34,937 bases of DNA from Bacteroidales bacterium (GTDB lineage Bacteria; Bacteroidota; Bacteroidia; Bacteroidales; Bacteroidaceae), in assembly GCA_012518235.1 (NCBI GenBank), contig JAAYSY010000116.1:1-34937 (forward strand). The letters are read 5' to 3'. Below are positions 26,814-34,937 of the stretch, piece by piece (within the stretch, counting starts at the first letter, position 1; every line of letters begins with the position of its first letter). Position numbers and translations under genes: made by a program. The notes beneath the pieces were generated by a model, which saw nothing but the letters and a program-made list of their open reading frames with translations, was not told the DNA's origin and searched no databases.

Positions 26814-27671
26814 ATGGGAGAATTTAGATTTGGAAATCAAGTAGGATTAGTATTAGAAGGAGGTGGAATGCGTGGTGTGTTTACCTCAGGTGTATTGGAT
26901 TATCTTATGGATAATAAGGTGCAATTTCCTTACGTAATAGGTGTGTCTGCTGGTGCGTGTAATGGTCTTTCCTATATATCTAATCAGAGAGGTAGGGCAC
27001 GAACTAGTAATATTGAACTGCTTGAAGAGTACGATTATATCAGTATAAAACATCTTTTTTCTAAACGAAATATATTAGATAGTGATTTGTTGTTTTATGA
27101 GTTTCCAGAGCATATAGTTCCTTTTGATTATGATACCTATTTTTCCTCCCCTATGCGTTTTGTTATGGTTACTACGAACTGTCTAACAGGAGAAGCTAAT
27201 TATCTTGAAGATAAAAAGAGTAAAGAACGCGTGATTGATATTGTTAAAGCTTCAAGTAGTTTGCCTTTTGTTAGTCCTATTACTTATGTTGACGAGGTGC
27301 CTATGTTAGATGGGGGTATTGTAGATTCTATTCCTTTAGCTCATGCGATTCAAGAGGGGTATACTAAAAATTTAGTGGTTCTAACTCGACCCAAAGGGTA
27401 CCGAAAAGAGACAAAAGATATTAAAGTCCCTTCATTTATTTATCGAAAATACCCTAAACTAAGAGAGGCTTTAAGTTCTCGATGTGCTGCTTATAATGCA
27501 CAGTTAGATTTAGTAGATGAATATGAAGAAAAGGGCTTAATAATGACGATTCGTCCGCAACAACCTGTAGAAGTAGATCGATTAGAGAAAGATGTGAAAA
27601 AACTAGAGACCCTTTATGAAGAAGGATATAAATGTGCATCAAAAGTTCTTAAAAGAGAGTTTGTTCATTAG
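26814..27671 (+). CDS. Patatin-like phospholipase
   Basis: Patatin-family lipid acyl hydrolases use a Ser-Asp dyad. The glycine-rich oxyanion loop is LEGGGMRGVFTSGVLD, the nucleophile elbow is GVSAG (S45), and the catalytic aspartate is D166 in MLDGGIVDSIPL. At 285 aa it matches the bacterial YlbK/RssA-type subgroup. There is no signal peptide, so it is probably cytoplasmic or membrane-associated. The substrate (phospholipid or other acyl ester) is unknown. It is a single gene that converges with lysO 54 bases downstream, and I see no clear terminator between them. Confidence 0.87.
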   Translation: MGEFRFGNQVGLVLEGGGMRGVFTSGVLDYLMDNKVQFPYVIGVSAGACNGLSYISNQRGRARTSNIELLEEYDYISIKHLFSKRNILDSDLLFYEFPEHIVPFDYDTYFSSPMRFVMVTTNCLTGEANYLEDKKSKERVIDIVKASSSLPFVSPITYVDEVPMLDGGIVDSIPLAHAIQEGYTKNLVVLTRPKGYRKETKDIKVPSFIYRKYPKLREALSSRCAAYNAQLDLVDEYEEKGLIMTIRPQQPVEVDRLEKDVKKLETLYEEGYKCASKVLKREFVH

Positions 27672-27725
27672 TTGTTAGGCTTTTGTTGTATTACTTTTTA
27701 GTCTAACTTTAGATTATGTAGGGAG

Positions 27726-28328
27726 TTATAAAAGACAAAAGAAAGTTACCAGAAAAGGAACACTTAAATCGACTATAAATCCATGATATATGGATGCAAT
27801 AGCAAATTCTTTTCCTGAGTATTGGGTAATAATAGGTAATGTGGTATCCATAGTTGTAGCACCCCCTACTGATATAGGAGCTAGTTTTCCAAAGTATTTT
27901 ACTAAAAATGGAGCTAGAAGCAAAGCTATAATTTCTCTTATTATGTTAGATAGCAAGGCTATAGTTCCTAACTCTGCTCCTTTATATTCAGTTATGAAAA
28001 TGCTTGATAATGAGTAATATCCAAAACCAGAACCTATTGCCATGCAGGTTGAGGCTGTACGATGTGGAAGGAATAAACTAACAATAAAACATCCGAGTAG
28101 TGTTCCTATAATAGTAGCTAAAGGGAGTAGTAAAAGGCGATAATTAATAGTGCGGAAGCCTTTAATTGTTTTTGAATCATTGCCAATGCCTAGTCCAACT
28201 AGATACATTAATCCGCATAAAATATAAAAGCTCACATTACTATCAGTTAAACTAAAAGGAATCCATTGATAGTGACCTACCACAATTCCAAAAATGAAGA
28301 ACAAGATAATGATTATACTTCCTTTCAT
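27726..28328 (-). CDS. lysO: Lysine exporter LysO, C-terminal half (separate gene)
   Basis: This corresponds to the C-terminal two thirds of E. coli LysO (YbjE, DUF340), an L-lysine exporter of the inner membrane. The conserved stretch MAIGSGFGYYSLSSIFITEY, with IREIIALLLAPFLVKYFG, VGGATTMDTTLPII and HGFIVDLSVPFLVTFF, matches the E. coli protein as I recall it. About six membrane helices are visible. ATG 28328 (200 aa) is chosen because it starts at the first helix (MKGSIIIILFFIFG) two bases after the upstream stop. The frame is open to 28370 but the extra 14 residues are not family-like. Confidence 0.82.
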   Translation of the reverse strand: MKGSIIIILFFIFGIVVGHYQWIPFSLTDSNVSFYILCGLMYLVGLGIGNDSKTIKGFRTINYRLLLLPLATIIGTLLGCFIVSLFLPHRTASTCMAIGSGFGYYSLSSIFITEYKGAELGTIALLSNIIREIIALLLAPFLVKYFGKLAPISVGGATTMDTTLPIITQYSGKEFAIASIYHGFIVDLSVPFLVTFFCLL

Positions 28329-28330
28329 AT

Positions 28331-28600
28331 TCAATTCTGATTTTTTTGAATAAAAGACCAAAGGAGCCAAGCAAATAAAATACTTCCTATAACTGCACCA
28401 ATTGTAATAACAATTGCTTCTATACCTAATGTGTTAAAGTTTTGAAGTATGCTTTTATTTTCCCCAACTTCCACCCCTAGTATAAAGAGTAGTGAGCAAA
28501 TAAGTCCCATAATAGGTAAGTTCACTTTTAAGGTTTTACGTTTTTGTATAATGAACCCCGTAATAACACCCAAAAATAAAATTCCTATAACGATTAACAT
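28331..28600 (-). CDS. Lysine exporter LysO, N-terminal half (separate gene)
   Basis: The small hydrophobic protein (89 aa from ATG 28600, or 102 aa from ATG 28639) has three membrane helices and matches the N-terminal part of LysO: MLIVIGILFLGVITGFII, then PIMGLICSLLFILGVEVGEN and AIVITIGAVIGSILFAWLLW. Together the two products sum to about 290 residues, the length of one-piece LysO (299 in E. coli). The stop is followed two bases later by the start of the second half, so both are surely cotranslated. I believe two-gene LysO is widespread in Bacteroidetes, so this is probably a genuine split and not a recent frameshift. Confidence 0.75.
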   Translation of the reverse strand: MLIVIGILFLGVITGFIIQKRKTLKVNLPIMGLICSLLFILGVEVGENKSILQNFNTLGIEAIVITIGAVIGSILFAWLLWSFIQKNQN

Positions 28601-28833
28601 AACTCTATTTTTTAGTAGAATGAAGTTTAATAGCTTCAATATTAAAGCTGTTATTGCAGAGGATTGAACCCTTTATAGTGCAATTAACTCTAGCATAAGC
28701 ACTATATAAATGTGAAAATACAAAAAGGTGAACAATATTGAAAAGCTATTTATATAATTAATGCATTGCTGTTTGGAAAGTGTACATTGTTATCTCTCAG
28801 GTTTGAATAAATAAAGGCCTAATTCACTGAATG

Positions 28834-28895
28834 CATATGACTAGGGCAAGTTAAGCACTTGACTAGGTCATCCGTGGCAGATGCCCTAGACCTTT
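28834..28895 (-). repeat. Dispersed intergenic repeat, copy B
   Basis: Read on the minus strand it contains AAAGGTCTAGGGCATC (28895-28880), CCTAGTCAA (28867-28859) and TTGCCCTAGTCATATG (28849-28834). These are the same blocks as copy A, with 16, 9 and 16 identical bases, but in reversed order. CTAGGGCA (28841-28848) can pair with TGCCCTAG (28882-28889) to give an 8-bp hairpin. Confidence 0.6.
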
Positions 28896-28925
28896 TGATT
28901 TAAGACGTTTTAGGGATTAACGAAG

Positions 28926-28967
28926 AAAACAAAAAGGCTCATTTAGAATAGTCCAAATGAGCCTTTT
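28926..28967 (-). terminator. Terminator of the RND efflux operon
   Basis: AAAAGGCTCATTT (28932-28944) pairs perfectly with AAATGAGCCTTTT (28955-28967), 13 bp with a 10-base loop. On the minus strand a T-rich run follows. It lies 34 bases after the stop of the outer-membrane channel gene. Confidence 0.85.
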
Positions 28968-29000
28968 AATGAAAAAGAATGAAATTATTATCACTGAAAT

Positions 29001-30425
29001 TTAATTAATACCACCACCTAACGCTCTGTATAAATTAGTAACTGCTTGCAATTGTTCTAGTTTATCATTTACTTGATTCAATTGAGCTTCGAGTAATCCT
29101 TGTTGTGCACTGAGAACCTCAAGATAAGTAGCTAAATCAGCTTGTAGTAGTTCTTGAGTGTCAGCTACAGCTTTCTTCTGAGCTTCTACTTGGATGGCAC
29201 GATCTGCATTTTTCTTTGTCGAAGATTCGTATGTAGTAAGAATATCAGAAACTTCTTTTCCTGCCATAAGAACAGCCTTTTCAAATCCTATTAACGTTGC
29301 TCTTTCTTCAGCTTTAGCCACATTTAATTGTGTAATTAGCTTTTTTCTTGCAAACAGAGGTTGTGTTAATCCCCCAGCAATACTTGCAATTAAATTTTCA
29401 GGCTTAAAAAAGTTACTCAACCCGTTAATAGTAGAGTATCCAATTAATCCTGAAGTTAGATTGATTGAAGGGTAGAAACTAGCTCTTGATGCATTGGTTA
29501 ATTCAAAAGCAGATCTAAAAGCCAACTCAGCTTGTTGAACATCTGGTCTTTTAGCTAACATTTGAGCTGGTACACCTATTGATAAATTGGTTTTTACCAT
29601 TTGATTTGCAATGGTACTCCGTTGAATAGCAGCAGCCGGTTCTCCTAACATAACCGATAAAGCATTTTCTAGATGCGTTATGTTTTTTTCTAATTCAGGT
29701 ACTGATGTTTTAGTACTATGAAGTAGCGCTCTAGTTTGTTCTATAGCAGCAGAAGTTGTATAACCAGCTTCTTTCATTGCAATAGTAGTTTCTAACGTTT
29801 GATGTAGTAACCTTATCATATCCTGAGTTACTTCTAACTGCTTATCTAAAGCTAAAAGAGTGTAATAACTAGTAGCAATGTTGGAAATCAATGAGGTTTG
29901 TACCAAGTTGCGTCCTGCATAACTATTTAACATATCAGCATAACTTGCTCTTGATTGTCTATTTAATTTTCCCCAAACATCTAGTTCCCAGCTTGCTACA
30001 ACCCCCAATGTGTAGGTCTCTTTGTGGTAAGCTAATGAATTACGATCTTTTGGCATTCCAGTGAGTGGATCGACACTACTTAACCGAGTTTGATCAACTT
30101 GTGCTGTCAATGCAAGTTCTGGAAAATAATTTGCACGCGCTTGTCCTAAAACAGCTTCCGCTTGTTTAATTCGTTCTTGAGTAATAAGCATGTCGTGGTT
30201 GTTACTCAATCCTTTCTGAATATATCCTTGTAGAATAGGATCAGAATAAAATTCCATCCACGGAATATTTGCTATGGTCGCAGTATCTGTAGAGGCTTCA
30301 TCTCTATAGATGTCATCAATACTTAACTTAGGAGTAGAATACCGTTTTGTTACTTGGCAAGAGCTTAAACTAATTAGGAGGATAGCCCCTAATAGAAAAG
30401 TGTCTTTTATATGTTTTGTTTTCAT
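29001..30425 (-). CDS. RND efflux outer-membrane channel lipoprotein (OprM/TolC family)
   Basis: This is the outer-membrane factor of a tripartite drug-efflux system of the NodT/OprM type. It starts with a lipoprotein signal (ILLISLSSC, lipidated C23), followed by YSTPKL and IPWMEFYSDPILQGYIQKGL, typical of the family. Two homologous OEP repeats with long alpha-hairpins follow, seen in the paired RIKQAEAVLGQARANYFPEL and RPDVQQAELAFRSAFELTNA. It ends with YRALGGG. At 474 aa it is full length. It is the last gene of the operon, 11 bases after the pump gene. Confidence 0.92.
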   Translation of the reverse strand: MKTKHIKDTFLLGAILLISLSSCQVTKRYSTPKLSIDDIYRDEASTDTATIANIPWMEFYSDPILQGYIQKGLSNNHDMLITQERIKQAEAVLGQARANYFPELALTAQVDQTRLSSVDPLTGMPKDRNSLAYHKETYTLGVVASWELDVWGKLNRQSRASYADMLNSYAGRNLVQTSLISNIATSYYTLLALDKQLEVTQDMIRLLHQTLETTIAMKEAGYTTSAAIEQTRALLHSTKTSVPELEKNITHLENALSVMLGEPAAAIQRSTIANQMVKTNLSIGVPAQMLAKRPDVQQAELAFRSAFELTNASRASFYPSINLTSGLIGYSTINGLSNFFKPENLIASIAGGLTQPLFARKKLITQLNVAKAEERATLIGFEKAVLMAGKEVSDILTTYESSTKKNADRAIQVEAQKKAVADTQELLQADLATYLEVLSAQQGLLEAQLNQVNDKLEQLQAVTNLYRALGGGIN

Positions 30426-30436
30426 CTTCTAATTTT

Positions 30437-33400
30437 TTATTGTTCTATTTGTTTTGGTTTACCCACAATCCACTCTTGTAGATATTGAAATAAAATGTAG
30501 AAGGTGGGTATAATAAATACACCAATCAGTGTACCAACTAACATACCACCTACAGCACTAATACCTACCGATTGGTTTCCTGTAGCACCTGCTCCCGTAG
30601 CAAACATCAAAGGTAGTAATCCAAAAATTAGAGCAAACGAAGTCATTAATATAGGCCTAAATCTTGCTACTGCTCCATTAATTGCCGATCGTACAATACT
30701 CTGTCCTTGCTGACGTCTTTGAACCGCATATTCAACAATTAAAATAGCATTCTTGGCTAATAAACCAATTAACATTACCATAGATACCTGAACATAAATA
30801 TTATTTACTATTCCTTTAGAAGAGCCAAAAAGATTTAGGAAAATAAAAACACCAGCTAGTCCAACGGGGATAGAAAACAGAACCGATAAGGGGGTAATGT
30901 AACTCTCGTACAGAGCAGAAAGAAGCAAGTATACAAATAGAATACAGATAAAGAATATGATTCCCAGTTGAGAATTATCGCCAGCTTCTTCACGAGTCAT
31001 TCCTGAATACTCATACCCATATCCATGAGGCAGTGTTTGTTCTGCTACTTCTTTCATTACATTAATCACATCACCAGTACTATATCCCTGTGCAGAATTT
31101 GGTATAATATTAACATCCATAGATTGGAACATATTGAAACGATTAATCATTTGCGGTCCCGTTATGTCATTGATGGTAATAAACTCACTGATAGGAGCCA
31201 TTTCTCCAGTAGGAGTCTGTACAAATAAGCCATGTAAATCTTCTAGTTTCTCTCTATATTCGGGTGCTGCTTGAATCATAACTCTAAACTGTTTACCATA
31301 TAGATTAAAATCGGATACATACATACTCCCAATGTATGCTTGTAGCGTTGACATAATACTATTTAGAGTAAGTCCTGCTTCTTTAATTTTAGGAATGTTA
31401 GCTTCGATTTCTTTCTGAGGAAAGCTAGGATTAAAAGTAGTCATAGCTACTAATACTTCATCTCTTTTATTCATTTCAGCTAAGAATCCATTTGTAATAT
31501 CGTAGAAGTCAAGCATATTACCTCCTGTTCTATCTTGCATTTTTACTTCCACTCCCGTACTCATACCAAATCCTTGCAATGTAGGTAAACCAAAGAATAA
31601 GAACGTTGCATTATTAATATCTTTCGTTTTCTCTGTTAACAGAGCTGCGAATTCAGCAGAAGAAAAGTCTCTATTGTTCCAGTGACTTAATTTATAAAAA
31701 ATAGTACCATAAGAGCTAGACATCCCTCCAATACCTCCCAAGAAGTTTACTCCGTTAATGTCTGTAACAAACTCAACTCCTTCCATATCTTCAGTTAATT
31801 TTAGCACTTGTTGAACTATAGAATCAGTTCTTTCTAGTGATGAACCTGGAGTAAGAGAAACCAAACCTAGAACACTACCACTATCTTCTTGTGGAACAAA
31901 ACCAGCAGGTGTTGTTTTTAATTGATAAAAAAGAAAAAGTCCAGCTACTGCAACAACAGCAACGGCAATCCATCGATTGGTCTTTCTACTTAAGAAATTT
32001 AAAGAAGATTTGTATTTAGTTGTTGCTGCATTGAAACCTACATTGAATAAATGGAAAAAGCGTTGGAGAACATTTTTTTTCTTTAGATTTGCATCTTTTG
32101 GCTTTAAAAATAAGGCACAAAGAGCAGGACTTAATGTTAATGCGTTCACAGCAGATATAGCAATTGCAATAGCTAAGGTTAATCCAAATTGCTTAAAGAA
32201 TACACCTTGAGTTCCTCCAATAAAGCTAACAGGAATAAATACCGATGCCATAACTAACGTAATAGAAACAATAGCAGGAGTAATTTCCTTCATGGCAGAA
32301 ACTGTAGCTTTTTTAGGATCGGTTTCGCCCCCTTCCATTTGAGCATGAACAGCTTCAACAACAATAATAGCGTCGTCCACCACAATACCAATAGCTAAAA
32401 CCAGAGATAATAACGTCAATATATTTACTGAGAAACCTAATACTTGAATAAAAAAGAAGGTTCCTATAATTGATACTGGAATAGCAATAGCGGGTATAAT
32501 TGTTGACTTAAAATCTTGTAGGAAAATAAATACCACTAAGAATACTAAAAGTAAAGCCTCAATAAATGTAGTAATAACCTTAGACATTGATGCAGATAAA
32601 AACTCGTTAGCATCCATCATATAGGCCACTTCAATACCAGGAGGAAAGTCTTTGGCCGCTTCATCTACAACTTCTTGCACTTTCTTAATTAGGTCTTGTG
32701 CATTTGATTCAGCTGTTTGACTAATAGAAACGAATACCGATTCGTGCCCATTAGTTGATGAAGTTATGGAGTAATTTAATGATCCTAGTTCTACATTAGC
32801 TATATCTTTTAGTCTTAAAATGTGTCCATTTTCTGAGCGAATAACAACATTTTCAAACTCTTCAGCCGATTTTAATCTACCTGTATATTTTAAGCTGTAT
32901 TGAAAGGCTTGATTACTATTTTCACCTAATTCACCAGGAGCAGCTTCTATGTTCTGATCTCTTAATGCTTGGATTACTTCAGCTGGTGTAATTAAATACG
33001 AGGCCATAATATCAGGCTTTAACCATACCCTCATAGAGAAGTCTTTTGCACCTAAAACCTCAGCTTCTCCAATACCATAAATTCGTTTTATTTGTGGTAG
33101 TAAGTTTACGTTAAGGTAGTTTTGTACAAACTCAGCATCATAGTCTGGATTTTCAGAATAGACAGACATCATAAGAATATAACTACTTAATCTTTTTTGA
33201 ACCGTAACTCCCATTTCATTCACTTCAGCTGGAAGTAAAGGAGCAGCTCTAGAGACTAAGTTTTGCACGTTAACTGCCGCAATATCGGGATCAACTCCTT
33301 TTTCAAAGAATATTTGAATCGATCCAATACCACTATTAGAAGCTGTAGATGTCATATAGGTCATACCCTCAACTCCATTTACTTGCTCTTCAATGGGAAT

Positions 33401-33586
33401 AATTACACTATTCATTACTACATCAGCATTAGCTCCAGGGTACTGAGCTGTAATACTTACGGTAGGAGGTGCAATATCAGGATACTGTTCAACAGGTAGT
33501 GTAGCTATTCCGATGATACCTAGTGCAACGATCAATATTGATATTACAGTAGATAATACGGGTCTTTCTATAAATGTTTTAATCAT
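30437..33586 (-). CDS. RND multidrug efflux transporter (AcrB/MexB-like, HAE1 family)
   Basis: The inner-membrane proton-drug antiporter has 12 membrane helices and two large periplasmic loops. The proton-relay residues are present: D404 and D405 in GIVVDDAIIVVEA and K945 in GLLAKNAILIVEYA. The start MIKTFIERPVLSTVISILIV and the GGTQGVFFKQFGLTLAIAIA region are HAE1 signatures. At 1049 aa it equals E. coli AcrB (1049). It lies between the adaptor and the channel genes, so the operon encodes a complete pump. The hydrophobic-drug type is inferred over heavy-metal RND pumps because of the HAE1-like sequence. Substrates are unknown. Confidence 0.95.
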   Translation of the reverse strand: MIKTFIERPVLSTVISILIVALGIIGIATLPVEQYPDIAPPTVSITAQYPGANADVVMNSVIIPIEEQVNGVEGMTYMTSTASNSGIGSIQIFFEKGVDPDIAAVNVQNLVSRAAPLLPAEVNEMGVTVQKRLSSYILMMSVYSENPDYDAEFVQNYLNVNLLPQIKRIYGIGEAEVLGAKDFSMRVWLKPDIMASYLITPAEVIQALRDQNIEAAPGELGENSNQAFQYSLKYTGRLKSAEEFENVVIRSENGHILRLKDIANVELGSLNYSITSSTNGHESVFVSISQTAESNAQDLIKKVQEVVDEAAKDFPPGIEVAYMMDANEFLSASMSKVITTFIEALLLVFLVVFIFLQDFKSTIIPAIAIPVSIIGTFFFIQVLGFSVNILTLLSLVLAIGIVVDDAIIVVEAVHAQMEGGETDPKKATVSAMKEITPAIVSITLVMASVFIPVSFIGGTQGVFFKQFGLTLAIAIAISAVNALTLSPALCALFLKPKDANLKKKNVLQRFFHLFNVGFNAATTKYKSSLNFLSRKTNRWIAVAVVAVAGLFLFYQLKTTPAGFVPQEDSGSVLGLVSLTPGSSLERTDSIVQQVLKLTEDMEGVEFVTDINGVNFLGGIGGMSSSYGTIFYKLSHWNNRDFSSAEFAALLTEKTKDINNATFLFFGLPTLQGFGMSTGVEVKMQDRTGGNMLDFYDITNGFLAEMNKRDEVLVAMTTFNPSFPQKEIEANIPKIKEAGLTLNSIMSTLQAYIGSMYVSDFNLYGKQFRVMIQAAPEYREKLEDLHGLFVQTPTGEMAPISEFITINDITGPQMINRFNMFQSMDVNIIPNSAQGYSTGDVINVMKEVAEQTLPHGYGYEYSGMTREEAGDNSQLGIIFFICILFVYLLLSALYESYITPLSVLFSIPVGLAGVFIFLNLFGSSKGIVNNIYVQVSMVMLIGLLAKNAILIVEYAVQRRQQGQSIVRSAINGAVARFRPILMTSFALIFGLLPLMFATGAGATGNQSVGISAVGGMLVGTLIGVFIIPTFYILFQYLQEWIVGKPKQIEQ

Positions 33587-33597
33587 TTGTTCTAGTT

Positions 33598-34719
33598 TTA
33601 TTGATTTACAGCAAGGTCTTGGTAGCTAATTTTTTGACCATTGCGGAGGGTAATAATTCCTTCAGCTACAATTCGCTCTCCTTCACTTAATCCTTGAGTA
33701 ACAGCATAGTTATGGCCATCGGGAGTAGGAAGTACTTCAACCACCCTTTGTCTTACCGTGTCATTTTCTACTACATAAGCCACTCTTTTATTTAGTTGGG
33801 CGAAAGTAGATTTTTGTGGAATTATAAAAGCATTTTCAACTACTCTAGGAGTAATAACCTTAGCACTTGCACCACTTCTTAATAGTCCTTTTTTATTTGG
33901 AAACTCAACACGAAAATTTGCCGATCCGGTTCTAATATTTAGTGACCCAGTAATTGTTTCTAATTTTCCTTTTTCTTCATAAATTGAACCGTCTGCTAAA
34001 ATCAATGAAATTTCGGGGGCATTGTTTATTTTTTCTTGTTGTGTTTCTCCTTTGAGATTATTTAAATAGACAGCCAATTCTTTTTCATTAAGCGAAAAGT
34101 GTGCATAAATGTTACTTGTATTAGCTACCGTGGTTAGTACATTAACAGAACTAACTAAACTACCTAGACGGTAAGGTATTTCACCTATTAATCCATCAAC
34201 AGGGCTAATTACATGAGTCCATCCTATGGTTGCTTGTGCATTTTTTAATGCAGCTTCAGCTTGTGCTAATCCAGCTAAAGCAGTTTGTAATGCATCTTTA
34301 GCTTTCTCCAATTGAACTTGACCTACAATGCCTTTTTCAGCTAAGGGACGAATGCGATCTACATTCATTTGAGCAGTATTGACTTGTGCTTCTGCACTTT
34401 TTAATCCAGCTTTTGCTGTTGTTAAAACCTGTTCTGCTTGAGGGGAGTTAATCTTAAATAAGCGTTCTCCTTTTTTTACTTCAGCTCCTTCATCTATATA
34501 GATTTCATCGATAAATCCATCAATTCTGGGACGTATTTCAATGTCTTGTTGTCCTTTAATTGTAGCAGGAAATATATTTTCTAAGGTGGCATTTTCTCTA
34601 CTTACTACGAGCGTAGTATAAATGTTCTCTTTTTGTTCTACCTGAGCCTGTTTCTGACTACACGAGCCAAGTATTCCTACTGATAGAATTATAAATGCAA
34701 TTTGTACAATCTTTTTCAT
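33598..34719 (-). CDS. RND efflux periplasmic adaptor lipoprotein (AcrA/MexA-like)
   Basis: The membrane-fusion protein links pump and channel. It has a lipoprotein signal ending LGSC (C20) for anchoring in the membrane. It follows the adaptor order: first lipoyl half (IEIRPRIDGFIDEIYIDEGA, VKKGERLF), coiled-coil hairpin of about residues 95-165 rich in Ala/Gln/Lys (AEAQVNTAQMNVDRI), second lipoyl half (IGWTHVISPVDGLIGEIPYR), beta-barrel, and membrane-proximal domain with NAFIIPQKST. At 373 aa it is normal. It is the first gene of the operon and the pump gene follows after 11 bases. Confidence 0.93.
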   Translation of the reverse strand: MKKIVQIAFIILSVGILGSCSQKQAQVEQKENIYTTLVVSRENATLENIFPATIKGQQDIEIRPRIDGFIDEIYIDEGAEVKKGERLFKINSPQAEQVLTTAKAGLKSAEAQVNTAQMNVDRIRPLAEKGIVGQVQLEKAKDALQTALAGLAQAEAALKNAQATIGWTHVISPVDGLIGEIPYRLGSLVSSVNVLTTVANTSNIYAHFSLNEKELAVYLNNLKGETQQEKINNAPEISLILADGSIYEEKGKLETITGSLNIRTGSANFRVEFPNKKGLLRSGASAKVITPRVVENAFIIPQKSTFAQLNKRVAYVVENDTVRQRVVEVLPTPDGHNYAVTQGLSEGERIVAEGIITLRNGQKISYQDLAVNQ

Positions 34720-34756
34720 ACTTTTTTTATTGTTTCAGTTTAAAATCATATCACAA

Positions 34757-34782
34757 TAAGAGTATAGAACGCTATACTCTTA
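34757..34782. promoter_or_regulatory. Perfect inverted repeat upstream of the RND operon (candidate operator)
   Basis: TAAGAGTATAG (34757-34767) and CTATACTCTTA (34772-34782) form 11-bp arms around a 4-base spacer, centred about 50 bases before the adaptor start at 34719. Such symmetric sites upstream of efflux operons are often bound by TetR/AcrR-type repressors. No such gene is complete in the window, and an mRNA hairpin is an equal possibility. It has no T-run in the operon's direction and is not a terminator. Confidence 0.55.
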
Positions 34783-34889
34783 GTTTTAAGGGATTATGTT
34801 TTTCTGATAATTAGTAGCTAATGTTAAGGAGAATAATCATTTACCGTATTATTCTGCTACAAAGATGGTGTTAATAAGAATCTATAGAA

Positions 34890-34937
34890 CTATCTATGTT
34901 TCCCAAAAAATGTTCTAAATGGCTTATTTTTGATGAC
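34890..34937 (-). CDS. Possible C-terminal end of an upstream minus-strand gene (partial)
   Basis: From the right edge the minus strand reads VIKNKPFRTFFGKHR followed by TAG at 34892-34890. The basic, non-repetitive tail would leave a 170-base spacer before the efflux adaptor, a natural intergenic distance. A TetR/AcrR regulator would be typical in this position, but 15 residues do not allow a family call and the open stretch may be chance. Confidence 0.3.
   Translation of the reverse strand, partial: VIKNKPFRTFFGKHR

Larger units (their letters stand above)
28640..29000. other. Intergenic region with repeat copy B and the RND operon terminator
   Basis: Besides repeat copy B (28834-28895) and the terminator at 28926-28967, this 361-base spacer must hold the lysO promoter on the minus strand, which I could not recognise. 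No coding signal is seen. Confidence 0.5.

Noticed and set aside
27672-27725. Terminator between the patatin-like gene and lysO
   Set aside because: GTTAG and CTAAC are complementary but only 5 bp, with a long loop and no stable stem or T-run in the right place.
28331-28370. Recent frameshift in lysO
   Set aside because: Two-gene LysO is, as far as I know, common in Bacteroidetes. The second half has its own ATG at a helix start two bases after the first stop, so a natural split is more likely.
28650-28680. tRNA-like T-arm GGGTTCAATCC on the minus strand near the lysO start
   Set aside because: Only the T-loop-like segment fits. The T stem has a mismatch, and no matching acceptor, D-arm or anticodon arm is found in the preceding 70 bases.

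Overview
The window looks like chromosomal DNA of an AT-rich Bacteroidetes, most likely order Bacteroidales. Three things point there. Many genes are preceded by the Bacteroidetes -7 promoter element TAnnTTTG. Shine-Dalgarno sequences are almost absent. The gene set is typical of the group: a lipoprotein DPP III with the HECLGH motif, a C1 peptidase with a signal peptide, LysO split into two genes, and a lipoprotein-type RND efflux system. Nearly everything is recognisable core metabolism and housekeeping. I see no phage, plasmid, insertion sequence, CRISPR array, rRNA or complete tRNA.

Layout. 1-193 (minus) holds the C-terminal remnant of a Gfo/Idh/MocA-type oxidoreductase running off the left edge. 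544-6974 (plus) is a branched-chain amino acid operon: promoter, leader peptide with attenuator, leuA, leuC, leuD, a citramalate synthase (cimA-like) and leuB. 7208-8038 is an exported TPR protein and 8055-9845 (minus) is recQ. 10194-15274 (plus) holds a small AraC-type HTH regulator, DPP III, an AlkD-like protein, a Fur-family regulator and purA. 15456-21455 (plus) holds a YugP-like membrane zinc peptidase, hisS, groES-groEL, a small winged-helix protein and threonine aldolase. 21565-25187 (minus) is etfB-etfA-acyl-CoA dehydrogenase. 25418-26605 (minus) is an exported C1 peptidase, 26814-27671 (plus) a patatin-like phospholipase, 27726-28600 (minus) a two-gene LysO lysine exporter, and 29001-34719 (minus) an RND efflux operon (adaptor, pump, outer-membrane channel). 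A possible gene end lies at the right edge.

The most interesting signal is in the leu leader. A 26-residue ORF not usually annotated (594-674) has 13 Leu or Ile codons. It is followed by a perfect 13-bp terminator hairpin (712-749). The 5' arm of that hairpin can pair instead with a segment inside the end of the leader ORF (653-665). This is the architecture of ribosome-mediated attenuation, here with a leader that reads both leucine and isoleucine. It fits an operon in which LeuC, LeuD and LeuB can serve both the leucine route (via LeuA) and the pyruvate-citramalate route to isoleucine (via CimA).

Secondary observations are a dispersed intergenic repeat with permuted blocks (16183-16240 and 28834-28895), a gapped direct repeat flanking leuB, an 11-bp-arm palindrome upstream of the RND operon, and one small gene with an exceptionally strong Shine-Dalgarno.
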